A DNA stretch of 64,000 nt, from positions 28,630,342 through 28,694,341 of the forward strand of contig NC_063256.1 of assembly GCF_019578655.1 (NCBI RefSeq), given 5' to 3'. This DNA comes from Ricinus communis. Its lineage: Eukaryota > Streptophyta > Magnoliopsida > Malpighiales > Euphorbiaceae. Below are positions 34,991 through 48,282 of the stretch, one piece after another (position 1 is the stretch's first letter; every line of letters starts with the position of its first letter). The position numbers were made by a program, and so were the translations under genes. The notes beneath the pieces were generated by a model. The model did not search any database. It was not told the origin of the DNA and was given only the letters and a program-made list of their open reading frames with translations.

Positions 34991-36454
34991 CATTTTTCAG
35001 AAACCTTAAAAAATTGCTAAAAGTTAAGACTTTTATTTCTTACACATATATTTCTATGAAGGCTTCATTCCACATCCTAAAGGATATGCATATATTTTCA
35101 AAAGTTTGCAACCTAAAATTCAAGGGTAATGCTGAAAATTTGATTTCCTAAACAAAGACATAAATTTTTTTTTTTCACATCATAAAAAATACAACTCACC
35201 AAACCAATTTACAAATATTTCTTGCAATTAAAATATCAATATACCATAAAAAATCATATACTGCCAAATTCACCAATAGAACTCACAATATACAAAATTA
35301 AATGGTAGTTGAAAAAAATAAAGTTTATACCTTTCTTTCTCCTTTTGCTTTGATATATCAAAAAGGTTTTTGTTGGTTGATTAAAGAGGGAGGGAAAATA
35401 GGAAAAACTTCCTAACAATATTTTTTGTATTTTTGATGAAGTGGGTTGGGTTTTATGCTAGAAAAGGGAAAACTTGGTGTGTGTATTTTTCGGATTTAGA
35501 GGTGAAAGAGGAAGAAATTTTTATAATGATTTAAGTAGCTAAAGGGTTGGTATTATGTTTAGAGTTTATTGGTGCCGATGAAAAAGCTGCTGTTGGTATG
35601 GAGGCTGCCCTTCCCATCAATACTGCCTATGGTGACATTACTAGCGGTGTTGATAGGGGCGATGGTGGTGGTGCTGCTGTTGGAGCAGTTGAGGATGACA
35701 AAGTTGCTACAGCATGAGGTGGAGACAATGGCGCTGTCAGAGAGTGGTAGGCAACAATAAAGGCGGCGCTACAAGTGGGTTGTCGAGCTTATCAACGGTG
35801 GAGGCATAGTTGGGTGGCGCTAACGCCCATGGTGAAGAAAGATTGAGTGTGTTGTTCTTTTTTTTTTTTAATGTTGAGAATGAGTTTTGATGGTGAGGTG
35901 TGAGGGTAGAGTAAGTGAAACAGGAAAGGAAATTTGGATCTTTGATTTTTGGTGTTTAAAAATTGGAATTTAGTGATTTTAGAGGAGGAAAATTTGAATT
36001 AAATGGGGATGTTTGGTAGAATTAATACAAGGGTTTTAAATGGGTTTGAAGAAGATAAAATGCTTGCAAAATTAAGTAATGAGGGTTTAAAGTTAATTGA
36101 TTGAAAAATAAATAGAGAACTAGAAGGCGTAGAAGAGAGATTCAAATTTTGATTTTGTTGAGGAGCTTCTTGGATATAGGAATGAATTTTTTCTATAGCA
36201 TTCCATTCTTCATCAAAAGAATAAAATAGAACTTGGGACTTAAAATATCTATACTTAATTCTAATGTAGTCTTCATCCATGACAAGTAAAGGAGAAAAGA
36301 AATTATTTTTTGAACTTAAGAAATGTTGTATGTATATAAGCCTATGGTTTTTGGCCAAGTTATACATATATAAGGGAGCATTTGTTTACACCATATATTT
36401 TAGCCCATAAATAATTAATAGGTCCAATCCAAAATTAGGCTCAAGTTTTGATAA
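34991..36454. other. Unassigned sequence with weak short frames
   Basis: Frames at 35569-35760 (+) and 36367-35999 (-, 122 codons) have no domain I recognise. The first is low-complexity Val/Leu-rich and the second Ser/Leu-rich. I do not call either a gene. Confidence 0.4.
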
Positions 36455-37636
36455 GGATTTAATTAAAATAATTATTTTAATTATTTTAATTAAAGTGATG
36501 GATAACAATTATTTTACGTAGCAATTGCTTCACACCCTCGTGGGAAAGGAGATTCAAAATTAGAAGTTATTTAAAACTCCTTCCATGACAGTTTTGGAAT
36601 GTAGCCTCAAGTATATGTGTCAAATACAAGCTACAATTTTCTTTGTAGACACTTTCTCTGCAGTTTTGGGACTTAGCCTTATAGAAATACAATAAATAAA
36701 AGGAAAAAGAAAAGGAAGGAAAAAAGAAAACAACACAATTCAGACAATTTCAAGCAGACAAATTTCTTTGTATTTTCTTGATGCGATCAAGCTTTCTTTG
36801 TACTTTGAAATTCTGAAGCAATATTATTCTAGTAATTTTATTCAAGTTTACAGTCATTTATAACCATTTAGTAGAGTATTCAAATAAGTTGTGGCTGAAA
36901 GGCGTTTGAAAACCCACAAACATTTGATTAGAAGTTAGAAGCGCAAAATCCAAACACGGTTCGTGTACCACACATACGTGGTATGCCCGCAAATCCAATT
37001 CGGAGCTTTCATTTATTTATTTTATGAACTTTATTATACTCTTGAAATATTGGTTTAGTATGTTTAGATTTACTTTCAAGTGTTTTTTATTTGATAATTA
37101 ATTTATGTAATAAGTGGCTTCATGTTCCTTAAGAGTCGATATCGAAGTGTTTTACTACTTAAAATATAAAAACAATTTGTGCACTTGTAAGTATTAAATT
37201 TGACACATCAATATATAGGAACTTAGAACTAAATTTTATAAATCAAATTAAACTCAATTTTTAACTCTTTTTGGTTAAATTTAATAACAATCAATGTGCT
37301 AATCTGAACTAAAATGTCAATAAAAAGAATTCAAAATGAAAATAACCCAAGCTCGCAATAATGAAAAAGTGAAAAGAATAAAGACTGAATAACCTGAATT
37401 TAGAATAATATACAATCTGAATTAATCTAAATTTGTAAGACTTAAATTGAATCTAAAATTAATCAAATTTAATAAATTGAAATCTAAATGACCCAACTCA
37501 ATATGCTCTTTAGAGTTAGACATCTCTGTCTCTATGTGTATTTATCAACACTTAACATTTAATTTTATTTTTATATTTTAGTCCTTAAACTTTTAAACAA
37601 TAGAACTGAATTAATGAGATAATAATATAAATGGTA
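36455..37636 (+). repeat. Duplicated block D1, left part
   Basis: It aligns in direct orientation with 46880-47960 (D2), including the landmarks TTTTACGTAGCAATTGC and the conserved run after TTTGACACATCA. D1 continues at 39831 after a solo LTR. The content is non-coding. It could be an LTR or a segmental duplicate. Confidence 0.8.
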
Positions 37637-39830
37637 TGAGCGGTGGTTTCGGGTATGCACCCAAGTGTCTTTAGCGGCTACGGCATTGTAAGGTTTTTCA
37701 AACTAATTAGGAATACACAATTTGTCATAGAGACTAGCGGAGAGATGGGAGTCGCCACCCGAGTAACCATGACACTTTTTCTACTGAGTGACGTTTCTTG
37801 ATTCCATAACAAAGCTTATGTCACAAATACAGAGATGGATCTGGAAGCCAACTTCCCTATTTTTTGTATATCTATCTTTAATTTTAGTATTTAACAGGCT
37901 ATTCCCTATAAACGCAGCATAATATTTCTACACACCAAGCACTTACGACATATGGGTCTACCTAAGTCTAGCCCTTTTAACTTAAGCCTAGCCCAATACT
38001 TAAAGTTATTAACCTAATATACTAGTCAATTATGTACAAGGTCTACCTAGTCTAACCCAATTACAAGTTATGCTTTAATGACCAATCCTGTTAAGCCTAA
38101 TTGACCACTTTTTATGGAGAGCCTTAATTCAATGACCCTAAATCTAATATGGTCCGATTTCAACCTAACTAAACATGGTGAAGCCTACTAAGTCTATATG
38201 GATTTTAGGTTCAAGCCCAATTACCATCTTAATTAAACTAATACTATAGTTTTCATGCCAGGTCCAGTTTTAAGGTCCAAGTCTATGTGGTCTATTTTAG
38301 TTAATCAATCATATTACACTTATTTAATCACACAGTAAGCAAAAATAAGCAAAATAAGGTGTAGAAAATAAATCTAGCTATTACATCTCACCTATAACTA
38401 AAAGGGGAAAGAAAAACACCTAAAATTCAGTATAAAATGCAAATAACTTAACAGATACATCAAAACTTCATAAATGGCTGAAATTTAGGGTTTCGGTGTG
38501 CTGAGCTGATCGGCTCTAGGGCTTTAACAAGCAATTTTTTACAGTTCTTCCCTCGATTCGATGCCACGAAGCCAATCACACATGCATAGGAAATGTGAAA
38601 TCAATCAAAACATGTAAAATCAAATAGAAAACATAAAAAGAACATAAATCAACCAAGAAAACCTTAAACATAACATGCAAACCCTAAAGTACATGAACTA
38701 GCAATAAACAAGAAACTACTAAATATCATATTTTGAGCATGCAATTTCTAAAATATTTAAATATCAAATCATTAAAGAATTATAGATCTAATCTAACATC
38801 CTAATCATGTTACTAATAATTAAAGAAAAGAAAACAATTAAGACCCTACATATGTTCCTATTATCATATTCAATTCCCAAGAAGTTATTATTATCATATT
38901 CAATTCCTAGGAAATTCTCATTATCAGATTCAATTCCCAGTAATATTATAACATGCAATCATCCACAAAAACCATTCTAATCATATAAAAAATAAATCAA
39001 TAATCCTAATCATGTTCCTAGGAAAGCATAAAAAGAACTACGTTTGGGAGATGATATAAATGATGATGATGTTGGGGGACCCTCAGGTTGTCACTATAAT
39101 TGATTATTCTATGAGTCTCACGAGGTGATGATGCAGTTGAATCGAAGACCAGTTGAGGATTCAGTTCTACTTTAGATTTGAAAAAATCTTTTGTCGTTCT
39201 CTTTAAAACTTCCTAATTCTTTGGTTCTTTCTTAGTATCTCAACTCTTTGTATTCCTTTTTCTTTAATATGTATCGACTACTAATTCTTGGTCCCCCAAA
39301 CCTAAGAGTTAAGCATGTATTATTAGGCTAGAGTTTGGGAAACCCTAGGCATAGATCAATATATTTTAAGTTCTTTAGATATTTGCCTTGATAAAATTAA
39401 ATAAATCTCGTATTTAGCAATAAAATCCTCTAGAAAGTCATTTCAAATGTTAAAATGCCAAAAAACAATGTCGAATCAAGAAGATCAGGAATCGACACTA
39501 TATAGAGCCGGTCAGCTCTGCACAGAGCCAATTCGGCTCTATGATGAGCCAATCGCCGATTGGCTCTAAAGAGCACAAAGTTTGAAAAATGCTTGCAATT
39601 TAGTCCCTGAACTTGCGAAAATCATCATTTTGACCCTCAAACTTCATTTTTCTTGACAATTAAATTCAAATTGATTTCAGAAAGGTAGTTTTGATAAGAT
39701 TAATCTCAATAAATACCTTGGATTTGCCCGTCCTTTGTCTCCCGAGAACCGAGAAAGGTAGTAACACAATTAAAGGTAGTAACTTTCTATGATTCCCTCG
39801 ATATCTAGATCCGAAAAATGGATACTGACA
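37637..39830 (-). mobile_element. Solo Tat-type LTR inside block D1
   Basis: On the minus strand it begins TGTCAGTATCC at 39830 and ends CACCGCTCA at 37637 (2194 bp). The homologous block D2 has no insert at 47946-47955, giving a direct empty-site comparison. The flanking 5-mers are not identical (TGGTA and AATAC), so the target duplication has decayed or the ends are off by a few bases. The GATC palindrome cluster is at 39500-39570. Confidence 0.85.
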
Positions 39831-40484
39831 AATACTCATTGAGATTTTTATTTAATTTCATCTTATTCATAAAATTTTATTTTATTTTATTTCAATCACT
39901 CAATTTTAATTATGTTTTAGTTCAGTCACTCTGCAAATAAAAAATTGACATATGGCAAAAATAGTCAATAAAAATAATTAAAAAAAGAAAAATATTTCTT
40001 ATTGGTAAAACTAAAATTAAGGATGAATGATTAAAATGAAATAAATTAATATTTTGTGACAAAAATAAAATTAAGTACAAAATTTAGTGACCATTTATAT
40101 TATTATTCAAATAATTAATAAAAATCAATTAGTTAATCGGTGGTTATTACGAACTCATAAACTATATATTAGAGATGGCAGAGTCTTATTCGAACTTGAA
40201 AGACCTTATTTGACTCACCCAAAACCCGACCCACCATATATAACTAATTTTAATACTAATGTTTAAATAAATTTTATTCCCAATTAGAATTTTAAGAAAT
40301 ATATTTTCTAATATCATTTCTAAATTTTTAATCTCTAAAAATTATTGCTTTCTAAATTGTTAATCATTAAATAAAAAAATTAGCTTGAATTTATATATAT
40401 AATATCAAAAAATAAAGACATTAAAAAGTAATCAAATAAAATAACTGAAGTTAAGAATTTTATAATTTAGTTTAATTTCTATTT
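39831..40484 (+). repeat. Duplicated block D1, right part
   Basis: It aligns with 47955-48905. From 40170 it carries the left end of a hAT-like element (AGAGATGGCAGAG) and lacks about 350 bp that D2 has at 48345-48690. It stops where a copia RT fragment begins. Confidence 0.75.
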
Positions 40485-40487
40485 AAA

Positions 40488-40770
40488 TTTTTAGGTATAC
40501 AAATTGTACGAGATAGAGCTAGTGGTATCCTCACATTGTCTCAAAAAATATATATTGATTGTATTTTAAGGAGATTAAATATGCACAATTGTTCTCTTGG
40601 CAAAGCACCTATCGTCATAGGTGATTTGTTTTCTAAAACTCAATGTCCATAAAATGATGATGAGAGGAACCAGATGAAAGTGGTTCCATATTCTTCGGTT
40701 GTCGGCAGCCTGATGTATGCTCAACACATACGTTCTAATATAGCTTTTACTATAAGGCTGGACTGATAAA
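40488..40770 (+). pseudogene. Copia RT C-terminal fragment
   Basis: The plus strand reads QIVRDRASGILTLSQKIYID, then LRRLNMHNCSLGKAPI and VVPYSSVVGSLMYAQHIRSN, the end of the copia RT. It has one frame break. Neither neighbour is part of the same intact element. Confidence 0.85.
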
Positions 40771-41029
40771 GAACAAGCTTATGAAAAGGACCAAATTCAT
40801 ATGGTGGAATGAAATATTCTTTTATCTTAGGTTGAAAGGCTTCAGATGATGAACCTGAAGACGTTCATGGACTTGTGAAAGAACAAACTATCAGGTTGGA
40901 GAGAGCATAACTCTTGATGTGAGTCTGTCTAACAACTGAGGGGGGTTCTCCAATTTCAAACAGCCTCTCTTGAAGATTTTCAAAAGGTTGGTGCAAAATG
41001 GCTTACTACAAGCCACCACCTTTAAAGAC

Positions 41030-41556
41030 TCACTAAACCTTAATGCACCGAGATATAAGCCAAACGCCTACTGCATTCCACTAATCACCTGACCACCACA
41101 ATAAAAATTAAATCAACCTCAAACACGAAATCCAAGGCCTAATCGATGTTGGAAAACTAACCCACCCTAACCAGCCCAATACCGAAAGAAACCCACTGCC
41201 AAACTACAATAACACGCCACCCCCAAGAAAGTTTTTATGATCAACCCTGATTTCAATGAAGAGGAGATCATGAATTCTTTCCAAGATATGCCTGGGCCTG
41301 AACTTGAATCAAAACCTAGACTTGAACTTGAGAACTGACAAAGAACCTTCACTGAGCTAGGGGGCACCATTATCTATAGTGTTCCATCATTCAGTGGGAA
41401 GTAGGAAATTGAAGCCTTTGACACCAAGGTGTGGTCCAATCCCTTACAATTATAAGTATTGTGAGTTTCACTAGACCTTTAAGCACATGACCGATCAATG
41501 CAATCCTCTGAGATATGAAATCTAGGATTTAATAGATTGTGAGGAATGGCAAATTT
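41030..41556 (+). pseudogene. Tat gag CHHC region fragment
   Basis: In broken frames the plus strand shows LNAPRYKPNAYC, LIDVGKLTHP and LPNYNNTPPPRKF, which align closely with the minus-strand gag at 12126-11848. A second knuckle YKYCEFH.TFKHMTDQC..LRYEI.DLID follows at 41445-41540. Only this part of the element survives. The Ty1-copia LTR at 41560 cuts it off. Confidence 0.8.
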
Positions 41557-41559
41557 AGA

Positions 41560-43149
41560 TGTATGCCCTAAATGCCAATTGGATTTTTACTTTTTAGTTA
41601 ATACATTATGTTTTTATGTAATGAATCTTTTTTAATTAATGGCAGTTGTCATTCATTCATTTTTGTAGTAATATAATTATTGAATCAGTTCAATAATATT
41701 TATTAAAGACTATTTTCAAGAATTGAGAATATGAGTGACAAATGATATTTAGTATAAATATTATAAAAATGGTTCCTAATCGTAGGATTAAATATTGGGC
41801 ATCTTTAATCTGGAAGACCAACATTGTGTTTAACCCTATGATTAGTATGTGATACTAATATTTATAGGATGGTGAGTCTCATGCCATTTAATATGAGTTA
41901 TTAAGTTAATAATTATGGGTCACTTATGACACGGATGGACTAAATATGACTTGAGGAAATAATAAATCATATGGATAATTTACTTAAGTCATTGATTTAT
42001 TATTAAGTTGTGATGGTATAAGTAATCCTTAGACTTGAGATGACAAAGTCGTCTCATGATATGTAATTGAAATTTGCTTATGCTTAAGGTATCTATTCAT
42101 GATAAGAATGCGTACTTGCAGACAGTGACTCTAGTTGCATATGCATGGAGGCGGGTCTTCATTAACAAGCAATCCATTGTCTGGAGTAAATAAGGAAAAT
42201 ATCCTATACAATCTAGCAACATCTTGACTATGAAATATTTGGCTGAGGTAATTGTGATTAGTAAAAAAGGGTTTTCACATTAATCATATTTAGTGGACAT
42301 GTATCCTAAATTTAGTCATAGAATCAAGTTAGTGGATTTGATTATTCTGTGATCCTCGCTTGATCGGAATATTGTTCAGTGGAAGGATTTAATTACACAG
42401 TAATCATAAATAATGGATACATGGATAATCAATACATTTATTATTAATTGGGCAATTATAATATGTTGATAGACATCATTTATAATTTATAAGAACGAAT
42501 AAGGGATAATTATTTAATTATTTCCTTAATTAATTAAATTGGTTTAATTAATATTAAGGAGTTTAATATTAAATTCTCATTGCCAGTTAATAATGAACCT
42601 AGAAAGTCATAGACGTTAAAATCGGCTCAAGCAAAGTGAAGGACTTGACTTATATCTCGAGTCGGAATACTACCATCTTCTAAAGTTAAAATTTGTATTG
42701 ATAATGTTAAATATATATTGTTGGTCTTTTACACACATCATCATAAAAGAGTTTGTGATGACACGTGTAAATGGAAAAATGTGTTAATGATAATTTACCA
42801 TTAACATCAGGGACCAAAATGTAATTATACATATCAATATATTCATATAATGTACAAAATGTTTTTGTGCATGTAATTTTACCTAATTTTGAAAAAGAAA
42901 AAGTTTCACATAGAAGAAGAAGGAGAAGAAGCGTTCTTCATTTTCTTCAAAGAATTTAAGCTTTACCAAAGAGCCAATTGTGTGAGATAATCTATTTGAT
43001 TCTCTATTTGAATCAACATCAAAATCAAGTTCATTAAAAGAAAATTTCATTTTTCTAACCTAAAACCTCAATTTCAACTTTTAAAGCTAAATTCCAAGTG
43101 TTGTGAATCAATATTATGCTTTCCTACGCTATATATGTGATGTATAATA
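41560..43149 (+). repeat. 5' LTR of the second Ty1-copia element
   Basis: It begins TGTATGCCCTAAATGCC and runs to just before a PBS at 43151. The part 41945-42430 is repeated as the truncated 3' LTR at 46385-46878. Confidence 0.85.
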
Positions 43150-43150
43150 G

Positions 43151-43163
43151 TGGTACCAGAGCC
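43151..43163 (+). other. PBS of the second copia element
   Basis: TGGTACCAGAGCC differs by one base from the initiator-Met PBS TGGTATCAGAGCC and sits one base after the LTR. Confidence 0.88.
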
Positions 43164-43989
43164 TACCTGTTGAAAATTGAGGTTTTTGAAGATTAAATTC
43201 ATTATTTTTGAAAGAACAACGCAGAACCGATCAGTTGTGTTGTTCAATCGATCGGTTGTCTAGTTCAGTGGATCGGCTGAGCAATATGACGGATCAGTTG
43301 TACACTGCAATACATTATATATGTTGTATACACATGCAATTAGATAATTTGATTGCATGTAGGATGATTTTGGGCGTAGGAATCTATTTGATGTATTTCT
43401 ATGATATATTCTAGGGTATGTAAATTTAATTATTTATATTAGGATTAAGTAATTATTTTGGTACCCTTTTTTTGTAATCCTAATCTCCCATTGGTATGCC
43501 AAGGTTTATAAATTGTAAAGTGTTACAAGTGAAGAAGTTTAAAGATTCAAGAATCAGAAGGGAAGCGAATTATGTGAAACGCAAGAAAACTGATGGTGGG
43601 TTTAACTGCCATTAGTGGCCAATATTTCAACTCAAAATGAGGTTCTAATATTCCTATTATATTTATTGGATAATGGGATTAACTTAACTATGTACAACAG
43701 ACCAATAATCGACTAAACATGAGGTTTAAAGTACTAGGAGCCGAAGTATAAATGATTGGATCATGCATGAGATGCATAAAAAAAGAGATATTTACTTATA
43801 AAATTTTAGTAACCTAATAAACACTAAATGTCAGGGATATTAAAATTTTACAAGAAACCAATCACCCACTAGAAATCCACCAATGAGGATTTCTATTTCT
43901 TACTTGGAAGTGTGAGATTCGCCAAATTAGTGGGAGGCATCATTTTGATTTAAAGACCACAATAAAAATGAAGTTACATAACAAGTCAT

Positions 43990-44545
43990 TTATAATCTAT
44001 TATTCTTTGCAGATTTAAAATGGGCCCCCTCAATCCACTTGAAAAGCATATTTGCTGCTAATCGGTTGACTAGATCGAATTTCATTGACTAGCTTAGAAA
44101 TTTCAAAATGGTTCTCAATTCTGAATGCATTGCATATGTCCTTGATCCTAGGGTTCTCAGTCCCCTTCCTATAGGGGCATCAATAAAATAACTAATGCTA
44201 CTAGCATCATTCTTCACCTGGAAAAGTTGTATGGTAAACAGAGTATAACTACTAGATATCAAATATCAAAGTAGTTGTTCGGGTCTAAGATTGCTGAGGG
44301 TGCTAATGTGTCAGCACATGTACTTAAAATGATCAATTTGACTGAACGTCTTGAGGTTTAAAATTTCTCTATAGATGTAGATCTATAGACTGATTTTATA
44401 CTACAATCATTGCTTAATTTCTTTTCCATGTACATTATGAATTTTTATATGAACAAGATTGAGTTTACCCTAACCGAGCTCCTTAATCAAATAGTGATAG
44501 CTTAAGGAACTGTGCAGTGTAAAGGTAAAGACTGATACATAATGA
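43990..44545 (+). pseudogene. Copia gag remnant
   Basis: Pieces of the UBN2-type gag are readable: NPLEKHICC.NRLTRSNF, FKMVLNSECIAYVLDPRVL, ISK.LFGSKIAEGANVSAHV and FSMYIMNFYMNKIEFTLTEL. Several stops break the frame. The zinc knuckle and protease are not seen, so a deletion joins gag to integrase. Confidence 0.75.
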
Positions 44546-44547
44546 TG

Positions 44548-45173
44548 ATGGACCTTTTAACATTATGGCTCGTGGTGGTTACACTTACTTCATTATCTTT
44601 ATTGATGATTTATCACAGTATGGGTATTTGTATCTTATAAAGTACAAGTTTGAATCTTTTAAAAAGTTCAAAGAATTCAAAGCTGAAGTGGAGAATTAGA
44701 CAGGCCTAAGTATTAAAGCCCTTCGATCTGGTCAAAGTGGTGAATATTTAAGTAGTGAGTTTCATCAGTTCCTAAAGGAACATGGCATTGTTTCACAATT
44801 AACTCCCCCTGGAACACCACAATTGAATGGTGTATTTGAGAGGAGGAATTACATCTTATTAGACATGGTACGATCGATGATGAGCTTCACTGATTTACCC
44901 CCTTCCTTTTGGGGATATGCCCTCCTTACAACGTTATCAATTTTGAACAGAGTGCCTTCCAAGTATGTTCCTAAAACTCCATACGAGATATGGAATGGCA
45001 GGGAACCCAGTCTTAAAGATGTTAAGATTTGGGGTTGTCCAGCTTTTGTGAAAAAGCTAAAAATAAAAAAATTGGAAGCTCGATCTATTAAAGGCAGATT
45101 TGTTAGATATCCCAGAAAAACAAAAGGATATTATTTCTATCTTCCTATTGATATAACATCATTATTAGCATAA
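44548..45173 (+). pseudogene. Copia integrase
   Basis: The frame gives RGGYTYFIIFIDDLSQYGYL (first Asp), LRSGQSGEYLSSEFHQFL (the second Asp position holds Gly, where SD is usual), then NGVFERRNYILLDMVRSMMS (Glu) and WGYALLTTLSILNRVPSKYV to GCPAFVKKL. An in-frame TAG occurs after EFKAEVEN. Loss of the second catalytic Asp would make it inactive in addition to the stop. Confidence 0.85.
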
Positions 45174-45459
45174 ATCCTATCTTTCGTGAAAAATAGTTTA
45201 TTCAAGATAATGGGAGCCAAAGGAAGATAGAATTCGATGAAGTATCATCTAAACAGTAAATCAGTCAAGAAACAATTAATGAACCAGTGCCTATCAACCC
45301 TGTCATTATATTACCTCAATTATCTAGTAGAATTTCTCATCCACTAAAGAGATATGGCATGCTCCATAAGAATGTAAAAGAGTTGTTCATTTATGGAGAT
45401 AGAGATCATATAGATGATCCTGCTAGTTACGAAGAAGCAATATCATATATGATTTAGTA

Positions 45460-46388
45460 AATGGCATGAGGCAATAAGATTAAAAATGGATTCCATATAT
45501 AAGAATGAATTATGGGATCTTATAGGCCCTCCTAAAGGTATTGTACCTATAGGGAATAAATGGGTTTATAAGTGAAATATTGGTTCTGATGGGTAAATTG
45601 AAACCTTCAAAGTAAGGCTAGTGCTGAAAGGGTATCGCCAAAGGCAAGGAATTGACTATGAGGAAACTTTCTCGCCTGTAGCCATGTTTAAATCCATTAA
45701 GATTTTATTAGCATTTTTGCACACTATGATTATGAGATCTAGCAGATGGATGTCAAAACAACCTTCCTTAGTGGATATATTGAGGAGGACATCTGTATGG
45801 ACCAACCTAAGGGTTTTGAATACAAGGATACTCATAATCAAGAATGCAAACTTAAGAGATCCATTTATGCTCTTAAGCAAGCTTCGAGAAGTTGGAACAT
45901 CAGTTTTGATGATGCAATTAAACTGTTTGATTTCATAAAAATGTCGATGAACTATGTGTGTACAAGAAGGTTAGTGGGAGTGTTATCACTTTTTTTATAC
46001 TTTATGTTGATGACATATTGTTATTCAAAAATGATATAGGCACGTTGACTTTCATAAAGGTATGGTTGTCAAAGATTTTCTCCATTAAAGACTTAGGTGA
46101 AACAACCTATATTCTAAGAATTCATATTTATAGAGATATATCGAAAAGGACTATAGGGCTTTCCCAAGGTCTTTACTTAGACAAGGTGTTAAAGAAATTC
46201 AACATGCTTGATTTTAAGAGAGGATTCTTACCTTTTAGGCATGGTATTCACCTTTCAAAGAATATGTCTCCAAAGACATTTAATGAAAGAGAACAAATGG
46301 CCAGGATTCTATATGCTTCAGTAATTAGAAGTGTAATGTACGCCATATTGTGTACTAGGCTAGACATTGCCTATGATGTTAGTATGAC
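45460..46388 (+). pseudogene. Copia reverse transcriptase, 3' part deleted
   Basis: Motifs in order are [73 protein letters not shown] (intact YVDD) and YASVIRSVMYAILCTRLDIA. Two frameshifts are seen. At 46388 the RT runs directly into LTR sequence at a TATGAC..TGA match, so RNase H is gone. Confidence 0.88.
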
Positions 46389-46878
46389 ATGAAGAAATAA
46401 TAAATCACATGGATAATTTACTTAAATCATTGATTTATTATTAAGTTGTGATGGTGTAAGTAATCTTTAGACTAGAGATGACAAATTCATCTCATAGATA
46501 TGTATTGGAATTTGCTTATACTTAAGGTATCTATTCATAATAAGAATGAGTACTTGTAGATATTGGCTCTAGTTGCATATGCATGGAGGCTGGTGTTCAT
46601 CAATAAGGAATCCATTACCTTGAATAAACAAGGAGAATATCCTATACGATTCGGCAACATCTTGACAAGGAAATCATTGGCCGAGGTAATTATGATTAGT
46701 AAAAAAGGGGTTTTCAAATTGATCATATTTAGTAGAATTGTATCCTGAATTTGGTCATAGAGTCAAGTTAGTAGATTTGACTATTCCATGATTCTCACTT
46801 GATGAGGATATTGTTCAATAAAAAGATTTAATTACACGATAATCATAAATAATAGGTTCATAGATAATCAATACCTTT
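46389..46878 (+). repeat. Truncated 3' LTR of the second copia element
   Basis: It aligns with 41950-42440 of the 5' LTR. Both the first 390 bp and the last 710 bp of the LTR are absent. Confidence 0.88.
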
Positions 46879-46879
46879 A

Positions 46880-48274
46880 ATTATTTTAATTATTTTAATT
46901 AAAGTTATGGATAACAGTTATTTTACGTAGCAGTTGTTTCACACACACACGAAAAAGGAGATTCAAAATTAGAAGTTATTTAAAACGCCTTCCATGATAA
47001 TTTTGGGATTTAGCCTCATGGTATATGTGTTAAAAACAAGCTACATTTCTTGATGGGAGCTATGGAAATACAAAAAATACAAAAAAAAAAAAATTGAAGG
47101 AAAAGAAATACCAACACAACACTGATAATTTCAAGCAAACAATTTTCTCTATATTCTTTTAATGCAATCAAGCTTTCTTTGTATTTAAGTAATATTATTC
47201 TAGCACTTTTTATCAAGTTTACAGTCATTTATAACTATTTAGTAGAGTATTCAAATAAATTATGGCAAAGGCATTTGAAAATTCACAAACATTTGATTAG
47301 AAGTCGAAGTGCAAAATCTAAACACGGTTTGTGTACCACACACACGTGGCACGCCCGGAAATTCAATTCGGAGCCAACATCTTCATTAGATTATTTATTT
47401 ATTTTATAAACTTTATTTAAATTTTTTATTTGATAATTAATCTATATAATAAATAGTTTCACGTTCTTTGAGAGATCGACATCAAAATATTTGACTATTT
47501 AAAATACAAAAACAGTTTATGCACTTGCAAGTATTAAGTTTGACACATCAGAAACTTAGAAATAAATTTTATAAATCAAATTAAACTCAATTTTTAACTC
47601 TTTTTGGTTAAATCTAATAACAATCAATGTGATAATCTGAACTAAAATGTGAATAAAATGAATTCAAATCCAAGCTCGCAATAATGAAAAAGTGAAATGA
47701 ATAGAGACTGAATAACCTGAATTTAGAATAATGTACAATTCGAATTAATCCAAATTCGTAAGACTTGAATTGAATTCAAAATAAATCAAATTTAAAATCT
47801 GAATAACCCAACTCAATATGCTCCTTAGAGTTTAGACGTCTCTATCTTTATGTATATTTGTCAAATACTTAACATTTAATTTTATTTTTCTATTTTAGTC
47901 CTTAAACTTTTAAATAATAGAACTAAATTATTGAGATAATAATTTAAATGGTCACTGAGATTTTTATTTAGTTTTATTTCAGTCATAAATTTTTATTTAT
48001 TTATTTCAATTACTCAACTTTAATTGTGTTTTAGTTTCTGCAAATGAAAATTTGATATGTGACAAAAATAGTCAATAAAAAAATAATTAAAAAATATGAC
48101 ATGTAAGTTTCTTATTGGCAAAACTAAAATTAAGATTGAAGGATTGAAATGAAATAAATTAAAATTTTGTGACAAAAATAGAACTAAGTATTAAATTTAG
48201 TAACTATTTATATTATTATTTAAAAATTTGATAAAAATCAATCAGTTAGTCGGTGGTTATTACAAACTCGTAAA
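46880..48274 (+). repeat. Duplicated block D2 (uninterrupted)
   Basis: It is the direct repeat of D1 (36455-37636 plus 39831-40170). The site where D1 holds a solo LTR is empty here. It is non-coding and AT-rich. Confidence 0.8.
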
Positions 48275-48282
48275 CTATATAT

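Larger units (their letters stand above)
41560..46878 (+). mobile_element. Second Ty1-copia element, internally deleted
   Basis: The order is 5' LTR, PBS, gag, integrase, RT and a short 3' LTR piece, all on the plus strand. RNase H and both ends of the 3' LTR are missing. Stops and frameshifts are spread over the coding part. The right end joins directly to block D2. Confidence 0.88.

Noticed and set aside
35569..35760. Val/Leu-rich plus-strand frame
   Set aside because: It starts with a non-ATG codon, is GGTGGTG-like low complexity, and is only 63 codons long with no neighbour.
35999..36367. 122-codon minus-strand frame
   Set aside because: No recognised domain, Ser/Leu-rich and embedded in repeat-rich AT sequence. 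It might be real, but I cannot support it.
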